A DNA stretch of 64,000 nucleotides from Nakamurella antarctica (GTDB lineage: Bacteria; Actinomycetota; Actinomycetes; Mycobacteriales; Nakamurellaceae), in assembly GCF_003860405.1 (NCBI RefSeq), contig NZ_CP034170.1:2790001-2854000 (forward strand), read 5' to 3'. The first letter of the stretch is position 1. Each line of letters begins with the position of its first letter. The notes under the pieces were generated by a model, which was given only the letters and a program-made list of their open reading frames with translations, did not search any database and was not told the DNA's origin. Below are positions 34,578 through 43,335 of the stretch, in pieces. The translations under genes were made by a program, and so were the position numbers.

Positions 34578-35186
34578 CTACTTCAAAAGGGCTGCCATCG
34601 CATCGATTTCGATCTGCTGGGCGGTGATGATGTTGGTTGCCAAATCCTTGGCCTGGGGGTTGGAGCCGGCTGCCAATTCGGCCTTGGCCATCAGAATCGC
34701 TCCGTCGTGGTGCGCCGTCATCATCGTCAGCCACATTTTGTCGAACTCTCCACCCGACGTGCCCATCAAAGTAGTCATGTCGGCTTCGCTCATCATGCCC
34801 ATGTCATGGCCCATCTCATGGCCAGGAGGTTTCTGACCCCAGGTGTCCAGGAATCCCAGCATCAGGTCGACTTCGGGTTGCTGGGCGCTCTGAATCTGCG
34901 CCGCCAATGCGGCCACCTCGGGTGACGCGCCGCTGCCCGGAACCATTTCGGCCATCTCCACCGCCTGAATGTGGTGCGGGATCATGTCCGTGGCAAAAAC
35001 GATATCGGCGTCGTTGTACTCACTGGAAATGCTTGGTAGCACTGGATCAGCCGCCGACACCATCGATGTCATGGCCCCCATACCCTGGGAACCATCGGAT
35101 GAGGTGGCCGCTGTAGTAGTTCCACATGCGCCAAGTAGGAGGGCGGCTGCAGCGGCCACTCCGGTCAACAAATATTTAGTATCCAT
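34578..35186 (-). CDS. DUF305 (CopM-like) lipoprotein, second copy
   Basis: ATG 35186 has GAAGGAGC upstream; the protein has 202 residues with a lipobox LLGAC. The four-helix DUF305 domain carries FATDMIPHHIQAVEMAEM and MMTAHHDGAILMAKAELAAGSNPQAK, with a Met/His insert HEMGHDMGMM. Sequence and gene order match the first copy at 22067-22714. In this location it lies next to L,D-transpeptidase and the CopB-type pump, supporting a periplasmic copper-binding role. Confidence 0.9.
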   Translation of the reverse strand: MDTKYLLTGVAAAAALLLGACGTTTAATSSDGSQGMGAMTSMVSAADPVLPSISSEYNDADIVFATDMIPHHIQAVEMAEMVPGSGASPEVAALAAQIQSAQQPEVDLMLGFLDTWGQKPPGHEMGHDMGMMSEADMTTLMGTSGGEFDKMWLTMMTAHHDGAILMAKAELAAGSNPQAKDLATNIITAQQIEIDAMAALLK

Positions 35187-35279
35187 CGGGAAAGCTCCTT
35201 CAGTACAACGGTTGTGAATGCGCAAGTCCCGACTGAATGCGGGCATGCGGAAAATCCTGTGCACGAAATGGGCACGGGT

Positions 35280-35687
35280 TCACAGACGCAGAACTGAAAG
35301 TTTCTCTAGAGACAGGTGGGACCACGGTGGGGCACGGCCTTGCATACGGCCAGCCATCGCCGGACGAACAAATACGGTGATCGCATCTCGGACCAACCGG
35401 CCATAAAGCATCAATACCAGGGTGGCACCGACCGCGGCAAGTATCGACATGCAGATATGCAGCGCCGAATGGTCAGAACACCCAGAGGAATCGCACTGCT
35501 GCTCTGGGCTCGTCGAGCCGCCATGATGATCCGGCGCCTGCGCCGAATGCGAGACGCCCGCAGCGGACGCGCCGCTAGTTGCCGGCTCCACCACCAATGA
35601 GTGCATCAGGAGGACCCCGGCCAACACACCCACCACCATGACCACGCGCATCAGCCACACGGCAGCGCGGGAGGACGAGGTGATCAC
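35280..35687 (-). CDS. DUF6153-family membrane protein, second copy
   Basis: This 135-residue protein starts MITSSSRAAVWLMRVVMV and has two hydrophobic helices around a Cys/His loop (EQQCDSSGCSDHSALHICMSI), ending LSVLRL. The shared pattern CxxxGCSxHxALHxCM with the first copy suggests a metal-binding site. It lies 93 bases upstream of DUF305 on the same strand. Function unknown. Confidence 0.82.
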   Translation of the reverse strand: MITSSSRAAVWLMRVVMVVGVLAGVLLMHSLVVEPATSGASAAGVSHSAQAPDHHGGSTSPEQQCDSSGCSDHSALHICMSILAAVGATLVLMLYGRLVRDAITVFVRPAMAGRMQGRAPPWSHLSLEKLSVLRL

Positions 35688-35794
35688 TTACCTCACCTTA
35701 CTCAGGGAAGGCGTCCGCCGTTCGGGAAACTGGAAGCTTGGACTAGCGTCGATTCCGCCAGCGACACTCATCACTCGCAGAAGGACCGTCATCC

Positions 35795-35911
35795 ATGTCT
35801 CACACCAGTTCGGTCACCGTCGGAGCCAGCCCGGCGGGTATGGGTGGGTCACCTGTGTCGGTTTCGGCTGTGCTGTGGGTGTCTGCGTTGTTTTTGGTGG
35901 TGCCTTCATGA
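35795..35911 (+). CDS. 38-residue membrane ORF coupled to the amidohydrolase
   Basis: ATG 35795 has AAGGA eight bases upstream. The ORF encodes 38 residues: a polar stretch (MSHTSSVTVGASPAGMGGS) followed by one hydrophobic helix (VSVSAVLWVSALFLVVPS). Its TGA overlaps the amidohydrolase ATG as ATGA. This resembles the one-helix small subunits or leader peptides found before membrane or metabolic genes, but I recognise no family. It may serve only to couple translation. Confidence 0.55.
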   Translation: MSHTSSVTVGASPAGMGGSPVSVSAVLWVSALFLVVPS

Positions 35912-37164
35912 CGGACCTGGTACTCCGGGGCGCCGCGATCATGGACGAACTCGGGGGCTTCACCTCACCCTCGGATGTGCACGTCCGCGACGGCGTTGTG
36001 GTTGCAACGGGATCGAATATCGTCGCTCCCGCTGGCGCCGAACAGATCGACTGCGCCGACTTGTGGCTGATGCCCGGGGTTTTCGATTGCCACACCCACG
36101 TCGCTTGGTCCAGTTTCAATGAGCATGAATTGCTCAAGACCCCGCTCTCGTACCGAAATCTCGAAACCGGCGTCAACGCGCGAAAGACGTTCGAGGCTGG
36201 TGTCACTTTTGTGAGGGACGCTGGCATCGCGGATGCGGGTATTCGCGACGCCATCCGCGACGGCGTGATTGTTGGCCCACGGATGCAGGTGTCGATCCTG
36301 CCGATCTCGCAAACCGGCGGCCATTCAGACGGATTCCTGATCGGGCCAGGTTTCGAACTGTCCGTCGAATACGGGGCGCCCGACTACCCCGGCCGCCCGC
36401 CGTTTCTCGTGGATGGTGTCGACGAGATGCGCAAGGCGGTGCGGCTGATGATCCGCTCCGGCGCCGACGTGATCAAGATCTGCACCACCGGCGGGGTCTT
36501 CGAAGGTGAAGCGGCAGTGGAAATCTGCGAACTCAGCGAGGACGAAGTGCAGACCGCCGTATTCGAGGCAACCAAGGCCAAGAAGTTTGTGATGGCCCAC
36601 GCCATCGGTGGACCCGGGCTCGACATCGCGCTTGCAGCAGGTGTTCGCTCCATTGAACACGGGGTGTTGATGACGGAGCAGCAGGCGGCGGCGATGGCTG
36701 CTGCGGGGACGTATTTGGTTCCTACCTTGGCCATTTATCAAGAGGTGGCGACGTTCGCCGACAACGGGACCCTGCCCGCCGCGGTTGCGTCCAGCGCGTG
36801 GGCGCTCCGCGAACGTCTCGGCGAGGCCGTTCGGATAGCGAAGGCGCACGGCATTCCGATTGCCCTGGGCAGCGACTTCGGATCCAGGGACCAACACGGT
36901 CGCAACCTGATCGAGATCGATTGGCTGCACCAAGCTGGGCTCACCGTGGAGGAATCACTGCTTGCCGCGACGTCGGTGGGCGCGGAACTCTGCGGGGTTT
37001 CCGGCCGCTACGGGCGCATCGCCCCAGGGCATGTGTTTGACGCACTTCTCTTGCGGCGAGACCCCAGCAACACCAGTATCTTTCGGGATTCTGATTATGC
37101 CGCTGCGGTGTTTAAGGGCGGGCTTGCGCACGTGGTGGATTCTGCTGAGATGGCGGGGCGGTGA
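35908..37164 (+). CDS. Amidohydrolase-family protein (imidazolonepropionase/prolidase-like)
   Basis: Starting at ATG 35908, the 418-residue protein has the metal-dependent amidohydrolase barrel: HxH at 62-64 (FDCHTHVAW), the bridging lysine region VIKICTTGG, AHAIGG, IEHG, and the final aspartate in LGSDFG. Such enzymes hydrolyse amide or cyclic-amide bonds, for example Xaa-Pro/Xaa-Arg dipeptides or imidazolonepropionate; the substrate is not clear. The start overlaps the stop of the 38-residue ORF. The last 45 bases of the gene and 15 bases beyond reappear at 44009. Confidence 0.88.
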   Translation: MTDLVLRGAAIMDELGGFTSPSDVHVRDGVVVATGSNIVAPAGAEQIDCADLWLMPGVFDCHTHVAWSSFNEHELLKTPLSYRNLETGVNARKTFEAGVTFVRDAGIADAGIRDAIRDGVIVGPRMQVSILPISQTGGHSDGFLIGPGFELSVEYGAPDYPGRPPFLVDGVDEMRKAVRLMIRSGADVIKICTTGGVFEGEAAVEICELSEDEVQTAVFEATKAKKFVMAHAIGGPGLDIALAAGVRSIEHGVLMTEQQAAAMAAAGTYLVPTLAIYQEVATFADNGTLPAAVASSAWALRERLGEAVRIAKAHGIPIALGSDFGSRDQHGRNLIEIDWLHQAGLTVEESLLAATSVGAELCGVSGRYGRIAPGHVFDALLLRRDPSNTSIFRDSDYAAAVFKGGLAHVVDSAEMAGR

Positions 37165-37272
37165 GTCGCTGGCGGGGTGGGCCGCCCGAATTTCGCTCTC
37201 TGCCCTGCTGGCTATCGTCTTTCAGGGGGCCTCGTGCCAGCCCGCAGCGCGCTAGTACCGGCAGCGCTAACG

Positions 37273-38265
37273 CTAAGCCTGGTCGGCGGCATCGGGGACA
37301 GGGTCGCTCTCAATGTCGGCCGTGAGAAGCCGGCGGGCCACCAGCCGGTGCTCGACGATGATGAGCACGATGACGAGTGCCGCGCCGGCAAAGAACAGAG
37401 CGGCGACCAGCGCTACGTCGCTCGACGGCGCGAGCATCTCGTTCGAGGCGCCCTGCCACGGCCACAGTGCGCGGAGCGAGCCGAGCATCAGGCCGGTCAT
37501 GATTACGAGGGTCACCCGGTGGCGGTGAGCCAGCAGCCACTGAAGCCCGGACACGAACACCCCGAGTCCGAGCATTGCACCCACCATGAAAGCCCCGAGG
37601 TAGCCGAGGTTGCGGTCGTTGACGGCCGCGAGGGTCGGCGCGTAGAGGCCGACGGTTAGCAGCAGGAATGATCCGGACACGCCGGGCAGTACGAGTGCGC
37701 AGATGGCGAACGCCCCAGCGACCGCGACAAGTAATAAGGACGGGCTGATCTCGCCCGCTCGGGGCAGCCCGGTGAGGACGAACGTGAGCGCGGCCGCGGT
37801 GAGCGCCAGCAGGATCTCGCGCGGACGCCAGTGTGCACCGGCCATGCGGATCGGCACCACCAGGGACGCGGCGATCAGCCCGGCGAACACGGCGCGGGTG
37901 CCGACGGGATGTTCCTCTAGGAGCGGCGCAAGGAGCTTCGCCCCGACGAGGATGGCCGCGAGCATCCCGAACCCGATGGGGAGCACGACGCCCCAGCGCA
38001 CGGAGCGGAAGTGAGCGAAGGCGCGGGCGCGCCCTCGCCCGCGGAGCCCGTCAGCCACCAGCAACGCGACGCCCCGCGCCAGATGTCCGGCGCTGTCGAT
38101 GAGGTGGCCGTACACGCCGACGATGAGAGCGATAGTGCCGCCGCTGACGCCGGGCACGATCTCGGCGGCGCCGATCAGTGCGCCGCGGATGACGTCGGCT
38201 ATGGTTCGCACGGCTGCGCGAGCCTTGCTCTTTTCGGTAGACGCCTCGGCGGTGGGTGCAGTCAT
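37273..38265 (-). CDS. DUF368 membrane protein
   Basis: ATG 38265 is preceded by GAAAGG and gives 330 residues; the open frame to 38403 is unsupported. About eight hydrophobic helices are visible. The family repeat IVPGVSGGTIALIVGVYGHLI appears near the start and VLPGVSGSFLLLTVGLY in the second half, the two halves of the DUF368 fold. DUF368 proteins have been linked to undecaprenyl-phosphate recycling (PopT family) at the membrane. It lies in the segment bounded by the amidohydrolase repeat. Confidence 0.9.
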   Translation of the reverse strand: MTAPTAEASTEKSKARAAVRTIADVIRGALIGAAEIVPGVSGGTIALIVGVYGHLIDSAGHLARGVALLVADGLRGRGRARAFAHFRSVRWGVVLPIGFGMLAAILVGAKLLAPLLEEHPVGTRAVFAGLIAASLVVPIRMAGAHWRPREILLALTAAALTFVLTGLPRAGEISPSLLLVAVAGAFAICALVLPGVSGSFLLLTVGLYAPTLAAVNDRNLGYLGAFMVGAMLGLGVFVSGLQWLLAHRHRVTLVIMTGLMLGSLRALWPWQGASNEMLAPSSDVALVAALFFAGAALVIVLIIVEHRLVARRLLTADIESDPVPDAADQA

Positions 38266-38469
38266 CGTCGGGCCTTTCGGTGGGAGCGGGGTCGCCATGC
38301 GGGATTTGCGTGGCTGCTGGCCTGGCCCATTTGGTCGCCGGGGCCCGTGGCTTAGTTTCTCATGTAGACCCCAATGACACTTCCGCCCTGCGATTCGATC
38401 CAACGTCTGCGCCCGGTGAACACCTTTATCTCGTGGGCCAAGTGATGTCGGTGAAAGCTGAGGGTGCGG

Positions 38470-39984
38470 TCATCCTGCTGTGGCAGTGAACTCAATCGCT
38501 GGCGCCGAAACGCTGCCCGCAACGTTGGCCTTTAGATCCGCGTTCCACGACATGTAATTGAGCACTGTGGCGAACGAGCCGGTGATCGCCTTGGTGGTGT
38601 CGGGCACGAGGTAGGACGCGACGAGCGCATCCATATTTTTAGATTTGTGCGCCGGCGTGTATTTCTTTTCATCGGCGGTGATCACCCAATTGTCTGTGGA
38701 GTAGTTATCCACTTCTGCAAAATCCTGTTTCACGATCACCTGCACCCACCTTTGTCCGGGCGGCGCCCAACCCTGGTTGGGGTCGTAAGCGCTGAAGGTG
38801 ACGGTCTTGACCTGAGCCTCGTACCTGAGATTGGCAGTGCTGCCGTATTCCTTGGGCAGCGACTGGACGAAGGTCGGCTGAGACGCACCGACTGCTTGGC
38901 TACGTTTGGCGAGGTAGAAGGTCTGAGCCTGAGGGTTGTCATCCCGGGTGGCAGTGTCGACTGTGAGCGTTTGTTCGAGCCCTGCGATCGAGACTCCGAT
39001 CTGCGCCGGAGCGCCGTCTTTCACCGAGGCGACGAAAGTGTTCCCGGTGTCGCCCGCTTTTAGCTCATCGGTGATGTCTGTCCTCAGTCCGTCGTCAATG
39101 AAGGTATATGTCGCTTTGGGCAGGTCCGGTGGGCTGTAACCGTAGGTGTCGATCACGGGCTGATCAGGGCTCGGCCACCCCGATTTGAGCTTCAGCGTGA
39201 AAACAACGAAACGATGTCCGGGCGCTGGATCAGTAGGCCGGTCAATCGCAGCAGAGGAAACATCGATCGGTTTCACCGCATCGACACTGGCGACTTCGCT
39301 GACTTGGGTGAGCGAGACGGTTCCAGACGGAGTTATCAAGACGGACGTGTTCGGGTCGATAGTTACAGACTTCGATAGCTTTTTCCCGGACAGGTTGAAA
39401 GACCCCAATAACGCCGAGTCGGCCCGCGGGTGCGCCGGCGCAGGGATTGCGTCTGCGCCTGCCTCTGGCACTGCGCCGTCGGGTCGATAGAGTTTGCCCG
39501 CCGGGCGAGTAGCGCTTCCGGCAACCTTGTCTGCAGACACGATGGAAGGTCCTCGTGGTTTGGTGTTGCCGCCCGGCGCCTCGTCCGAGGCGGGGGCGTC
39601 GAGAGTCGGGCCGTCGGATCCCAACTTGACCGAGTAGATGTCCCACACGGACCCGTCATCGGTGCCAGCCCGCCGAACTGGGCCGCATGCGGCCTGTCGG
39701 TTGAACACTTCAGTCACTTTGTCGAGTATGTAATAGCACTGCGCGCCATCTCCAACAACGGCGTCCTCAGGGTCCTCGATTCCTGTTACACCCCGCCATT
39801 TCACATCAAGCTCCGCCAGATATTCCGCTGCGTTGGTGATTGGCTGGCTGCCATCCCTCATTGGCCCGAGAGACTCGGATTGCGACTCGGCGGTGAGACC
39901 GGCAACACCCGACTCCCCGTTGGTGCACGCGCCCAGCACCAGTGATGCGGCAAGAGCCAGAAAAACACGGTTGGTTCGGATCAT
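38470..39984 (-). CDS. Large secreted lipoprotein of unknown function
   Basis: ATG 39984 with GGGGAA upstream gives 504 residues with a lipobox VLGAC (C20). After the signal the protein is polar and beta-rich, with no membrane helices. A DUF4352-like flavour is visible in stretches such as GHRFVVFTLKLKSGW and GQRWVQVIVKQDF, the sort of Ig-like domain that often occurs in lipoproteins, probably twice. No catalytic motif is evident. It has a neighbour DUF368 gene on the same strand with a 204-base gap. Confidence 0.8.
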   Translation of the reverse strand: MIRTNRVFLALAASLVLGACTNGESGVAGLTAESQSESLGPMRDGSQPITNAAEYLAELDVKWRGVTGIEDPEDAVVGDGAQCYYILDKVTEVFNRQAACGPVRRAGTDDGSVWDIYSVKLGSDGPTLDAPASDEAPGGNTKPRGPSIVSADKVAGSATRPAGKLYRPDGAVPEAGADAIPAPAHPRADSALLGSFNLSGKKLSKSVTIDPNTSVLITPSGTVSLTQVSEVASVDAVKPIDVSSAAIDRPTDPAPGHRFVVFTLKLKSGWPSPDQPVIDTYGYSPPDLPKATYTFIDDGLRTDITDELKAGDTGNTFVASVKDGAPAQIGVSIAGLEQTLTVDTATRDDNPQAQTFYLAKRSQAVGASQPTFVQSLPKEYGSTANLRYEAQVKTVTFSAYDPNQGWAPPGQRWVQVIVKQDFAEVDNYSTDNWVITADEKKYTPAHKSKNMDALVASYLVPDTTKAITGSFATVLNYMSWNADLKANVAGSVSAPAIEFTATAG

Positions 39985-40494
39985 GTGCGTTCCCCAGGGT
40001 CGGTGCAATGGTCAGTTCGGTGTGGATCGATGGATAGCCTGAATTGTGGCGAGCATCCTTGTCACCTAGTTCAGTGATGAATGCCCCTAAAATACGTTGA
40101 AATACTCTTGAATAATGAAATTCGGGATGACACTACCACGGATAATCAACAGTCTGAGTTCACCGTCACTCGAATGCGCGTATGGACCAACGGAGTGTAA
40201 CGGTGCTGGGATTCCGACTGCTGTTGCGGCCAAGGGAGCGGGAAACTGGCGCAGTTGTCGTAGACATCGGGTCGTGCTCATTTGGGTCGACACAGCCTCT
40301 ACGAAGGTGACGGCCAATGGAAGAACCGAGGAACTGCCAAGCTGGACTTGCTCAGACCACCGACACGCGCAATGACTAACTACGGCAGGGGCGATTGTGA
40401 CGCGCGTGCCCCGCGAAAAACTGCGTGCGCTGGAGCCAACTAGCCGCCGCAAGGCCTTCATGACTGTGGCGATCAGTGGTGATGGCGCTTAATC
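39985..40494. other. Non-coding stretch upstream of the lipoprotein
   Basis: About 510 bases contain only short frames on both strands without ribosome sites or recognisable protein features. A promoter for the lipoprotein gene should lie at its left end. I see no RNA gene or strong repeat. Confidence 0.5.
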
Positions 40495-40701
40495 GTGGGC
40501 AGATGCGTGAGAAATCTGTTGGTGGACGGCGCCGATGGGCACGGAGTGGGCGCTGCGTCCACCAATCCGTTCACCGGGCCGTCCCAGGCCTTCTCGCGCG
40601 GTGCGGCAGCACTTCTGGGGTGGCTAAAACAACAGGAAACATGGGACAAACTCACCGAAGATATCGTTGGGGATATTCAGGGCGGTGCAATCTCCGGTTG
40701 A
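40495..40701 (+). CDS. Possible 68-residue protein
   Basis: A GTG-started frame encodes 68 residues; the C-terminal half (QAFSRGAAALLGWLKQQETWDKLTEDIVGDI) looks like a real amphipathic helix pair, while the first 20 residues do not. There is no clear ribosome site and an in-frame stop lies five codons upstream. It may be a remnant of a larger gene. It is convergent with the PIN-domain gene. Confidence 0.3.
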   Translation: MGRCVRNLLVDGADGHGVGAASTNPFTGPSQAFSRGAAALLGWLKQQETWDKLTEDIVGDIQGGAISG

Positions 40702-40719
40702 GACCAAGATCGTTAGCTC

Positions 40720-41295
40720 TCAAACTAGTGACTGGAGGTGTTGCCGTACCCGCTCGGCGAAATCGTTGCAGCCTGCCTTGCGCAGGGCATTGGGGAGATT
40801 CGCGCTGCCGTCTTTGGCCAGCCAGTACTTTTGCTGTTCAACGGTTACGCGGCGGACAAGGTCTGGTGACGCGTCGTCAACTAGGACGAAGAACTGATCC
40901 GGCTTATAGATTTCATAGGGCAGCTCTGCGGCTTCGACGCCATCAGGCCCTGCAAATCCCGCGTCGTCTGTGAGGAGGATGTTGGCGTGGCAGGTTGCGG
41001 CCGCTGCGTGTACGTGTCGATCGTTGGGATCGTTGCCCTGATAAGACGTGTCATCCGAAAAGTCGTCGACACGACCGCCTTCGAACGTTCCGCGAATACT
41101 GTCATTGATTTTAGTGATTTCAAGACCTGACCATTCAGGGTGAGCCCGGCGCAGACGGTAGATCGTTTCGGCGAGGATGTCTTCCGTCCAGTGAACGCTG
41201 AACAGCAGTTCTCCCTCGAGATACAACAGGCAGAGCCAGTCTCGCAGCGTGCGAGAGTAGAGCACATTGGCATCTACGAGAACCCTATTCGGCAT
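40720..41295 (-). CDS. PIN-domain ribonuclease-like toxin
   Basis: This 191-residue protein begins with VLVDANVLYS (D8) and keeps the other acidic residues of the PIN fold: E43 in DILAETIYRL, D92 in NDRHVHAAA and D110/D111 in LLTDDAGF. PIN domains are Mg-dependent RNases and act as toxins with a cognate DNA-binding antitoxin. It is longer than VapC (about 130) with an extra 60-residue C-terminal helical part, as in the PIN_3 group. It follows the HTH gene with a 37-base gap, supporting a toxin-antitoxin pair. Confidence 0.85.
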   Translation of the reverse strand: MPNRVLVDANVLYSRTLRDWLCLLYLEGELLFSVHWTEDILAETIYRLRRAHPEWSGLEITKINDSIRGTFEGGRVDDFSDDTSYQGNDPNDRHVHAAAATCHANILLTDDAGFAGPDGVEAAELPYEIYKPDQFFVLVDDASPDLVRRVTVEQQKYWLAKDGSANLPNALRKAGCNDFAERVRQHLQSLV

Positions 41296-41332
41296 GGTGG
41301 CTGATTACTTGTAGCACCCTGTCACCATGCTG

Positions 41333-41782
41333 TCAGTCGAGTTCGTCTTCCATTGCACGAAGCGCCTCGAACGCAGCACGGCGTCTAGCTAGGCGATCCT
41401 TGCGAAAGAGCATCACATCGGCGCTTCGCAGACGGGTATGCGAACCCACCTTGCGAGCCTCAATCTCACCGCGATCGATCATCTTCATCAACGTCGGCCG
41501 GGACACTCCAAGTTGTTCTGCTGCGGTAGAAGTAGTGAGCTCGTCCGGCATGGACCCGACGGTCACTGTTCCTCCTCTTGCGATGACAGTAAGAACCTGC
41601 GCAATGATGGCAGACAGCTCCCGCGGAATCTCTACCAGATCATCTCCTCGGGATCGATTCATGCTCAGCTGTAGGGATGTATTGGTGCTCAGATGGTCTA
41701 CGACCTGCTTTGCCTGGTCTAGCTCGACAGCAGAAGCTGCAAGCAGCTCGCGGTCACGAGTGCTGGCAAGGATGGTCGACAT
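41333..41782 (-). CDS. Excisionase-type HTH antitoxin
   Basis: This 149-residue protein has an N-terminal helical half and a C-terminal MerR/excisionase-type helix-turn-helix (LTTSTAAEQLGVSRPTLMKMIDRGEIEARKVGSHTRLRSADVMLF), ending in an acidic-basic helix. Such HTH proteins are partners of PIN_3 toxins in actinobacteria. It is upstream of the PIN gene on the same strand and has an inverted repeat in its promoter that it may bind. Confidence 0.85.
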   Translation of the reverse strand: MSTILASTRDRELLAASAVELDQAKQVVDHLSTNTSLQLSMNRSRGDDLVEIPRELSAIIAQVLTVIARGGTVTVGSMPDELTTSTAAEQLGVSRPTLMKMIDRGEIEARKVGSHTRLRSADVMLFRKDRLARRRAAFEALRAMEDELD

Positions 41783-41806
41783 GATGGCTCCTTAAGGACT
41801 CTGGTG

Positions 41807-41846
41807 TTGCACTTGCAAGTATGCACTCTTGCAGTTGTAAGTGCAA
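41807..41846. promoter_or_regulatory. Inverted repeat in the antitoxin promoter
   Basis: TTGCACTTGCAA (41807-41818) and TTGTAAGTGCAA (41835-41846) are inverted copies with one mismatch, 25-64 bases upstream of the antitoxin start. Additional CTTGCA elements lie between them. It is a likely autoregulatory operator. Confidence 0.65.
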
Positions 41847-42220
41847 GGGTGCGACGAGACCCGTCAATAATGCCCGATGGTGGTTTCGGTGCTTCGCGTA
41901 GGAATGACTGCGAAATCGCTGACCCTGAAGGTACGGAAATGTGAGTTGTCGACGGGGTCACGGGTTGAAATCACCAACGGGTATGCGCAGGATGTCCGTG
42001 GCCATGGTGTCCATGGCTATGAGACAGTCCCCGGTGCCGAAGAGATATGGAACGAAGAGCTGGGGCGTGTCTTGAATTGCTTTGGGAGACACTGCCTACT
42101 TATTGCTGGAGGAGGTCGTGTCATCCACGGTCGCGGTGGGATGAAGGCGGCGACCGAGATCAACTGGAACAAGGGCAGTCGGGAACTGTCTGGGTGTGGC
42201 GAAGGGGATCGACTAAGCGT
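41847..42220. other. Stretch without a supported gene
   Basis: A plus-strand frame of 115 codons (41877-42224) is open, but has no ribosome site and no recognisable fold, and the other frames are shorter. It lies between divergent HTH antitoxin and convergent HEPN-like gene ends. I do not call a gene here. Confidence 0.4.
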
Positions 42221-43117
42221 CTAATCGGAGGTCGCTGGGCGGGCGACGTCAGCGCGCCCCCACATCCACCAGAGCCCACACACTGCTGCAGCAAGGAGCG
42301 GCGCCAGCTTGTCGCCATCAGAGTTCATTCCGCCGTGCGCAGAGTTATTTCTGTAGTCGGCAAGACCAGATAGCAACTCCCGAATTTCGGGAGTCAATGA
42401 CGGTCTGCCTTGTGCGAGAGCTACTGCCTCCAGCAACACCAGCCGTTGCTCCGGCCCGAACGGCGTGATCTTTTTGTGCCGCTTGACCCCTTCGAGAATG
42501 GGGGCGGTCTGTTCTTTCGAAGCAACCTCGACCGCAGAATTGGCGTCCAGGGCTGCGCGCTTCCAGTCTCGATCAGCGAAGGCGACCATCGCACTTTGCA
42601 GTAACTCGTGGGAGACACTGGCCGAATCAGCTGGCGCCCATGGGATGCTCAGCGACAAGGTTGCCCGCGTCCAAGGATTCCGCTCTCTCCCTCCGAGCGT
42701 AGATACGACGATGTACACGTCGTCTTCAAAATTAGGCGGCGCACCCAGGGATTGGGACGGTATCGCCAAAACGAGCGGATGCTCGTAGGGGGTAGCCACA
42801 ATCCGAAGCGCACGAGATCCTTCAGGAACGCCAGCGAGTGTCAGGTTCACGGGGAATGGGCTGTCGCTGGCTGTAATCGTCAGGTGCGAAATACTCTGAC
42901 CGCCGCCAGCCAGCCGAATGGGGTGCCATAGATCAGATGGCGTGGCTAAAATCTTCAGGATCGCGTCCCACGCGGTGTGGCCTGTCGTGCACACAGGGCA
43001 GGCCCATGCTTCACCTGTCGCTGCGTACCAGGCCAGCTGGTCAACCGTGCCAGACTCGTTCAATCCGGTGCAGCACTGAACTCCACGGGTTACAGAGAGA
43101 GCAGTAGGTGTTGTCAC
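42221..43117 (-). CDS. Unknown protein with Cys-pair N-terminus and HEPN-like C-terminus
   Basis: I do not recognise this 298-residue protein as a family. C15/C16, C40/C43 (CPVC) and H47 at the N-terminus suggest a zinc ribbon. The middle (VNLTLAGVPEG, EDDVYIVVSTLGGR, ATLSLSIPW) is beta-rich. The C-terminal third is helical and contains ADYRNNSAHGG, an R-N-x3-H motif (R256, H261) of the kind that forms the RNase site of HEPN domains, preceded by a helix with DRDWKRAALDANSAVEVASKE, as in Swt1/DUF4145-type HEPN modules. It lies among toxin-antitoxin pairs. A zinc-sensor plus HEPN-RNase role in defence is inferred. Confidence 0.7.
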   Translation of the reverse strand: MTTPTALSVTRGVQCCTGLNESGTVDQLAWYAATGEAWACPVCTTGHTAWDAILKILATPSDLWHPIRLAGGGQSISHLTITASDSPFPVNLTLAGVPEGSRALRIVATPYEHPLVLAIPSQSLGAPPNFEDDVYIVVSTLGGRERNPWTRATLSLSIPWAPADSASVSHELLQSAMVAFADRDWKRAALDANSAVEVASKEQTAPILEGVKRHKKITPFGPEQRLVLLEAVALAQGRPSLTPEIRELLSGLADYRNNSAHGGMNSDGDKLAPLLAAAVCGLWWMWGRADVARPATSD

Positions 43118-43335
43118 AGCGCGACACTAACAACTGGTCTTCGAGTGGGTGGCACAGCTCTTTGCCTAAGCGAGGAAGTCCTCGGCTTAATTCCGCGTGC
43201 CCCAAATGATGCTGGGGGGCGGGTCGGCTCCCTTCATCGAGTTCACCAGAAGTCAGATTGACGGCGCGGCCTGCAATCAGACGTTGGTGCCAAAATGTGA
43301 CAACCTCGTCATCCACGTCGTGGGATGATAACTGC

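Noticed and set aside
41877-42224. 115-codon plus-strand frame after the antitoxin promoter
   Set aside because: No ribosome site, no known features, overlaps the HEPN-like gene end; could be a remnant but cannot be supported.
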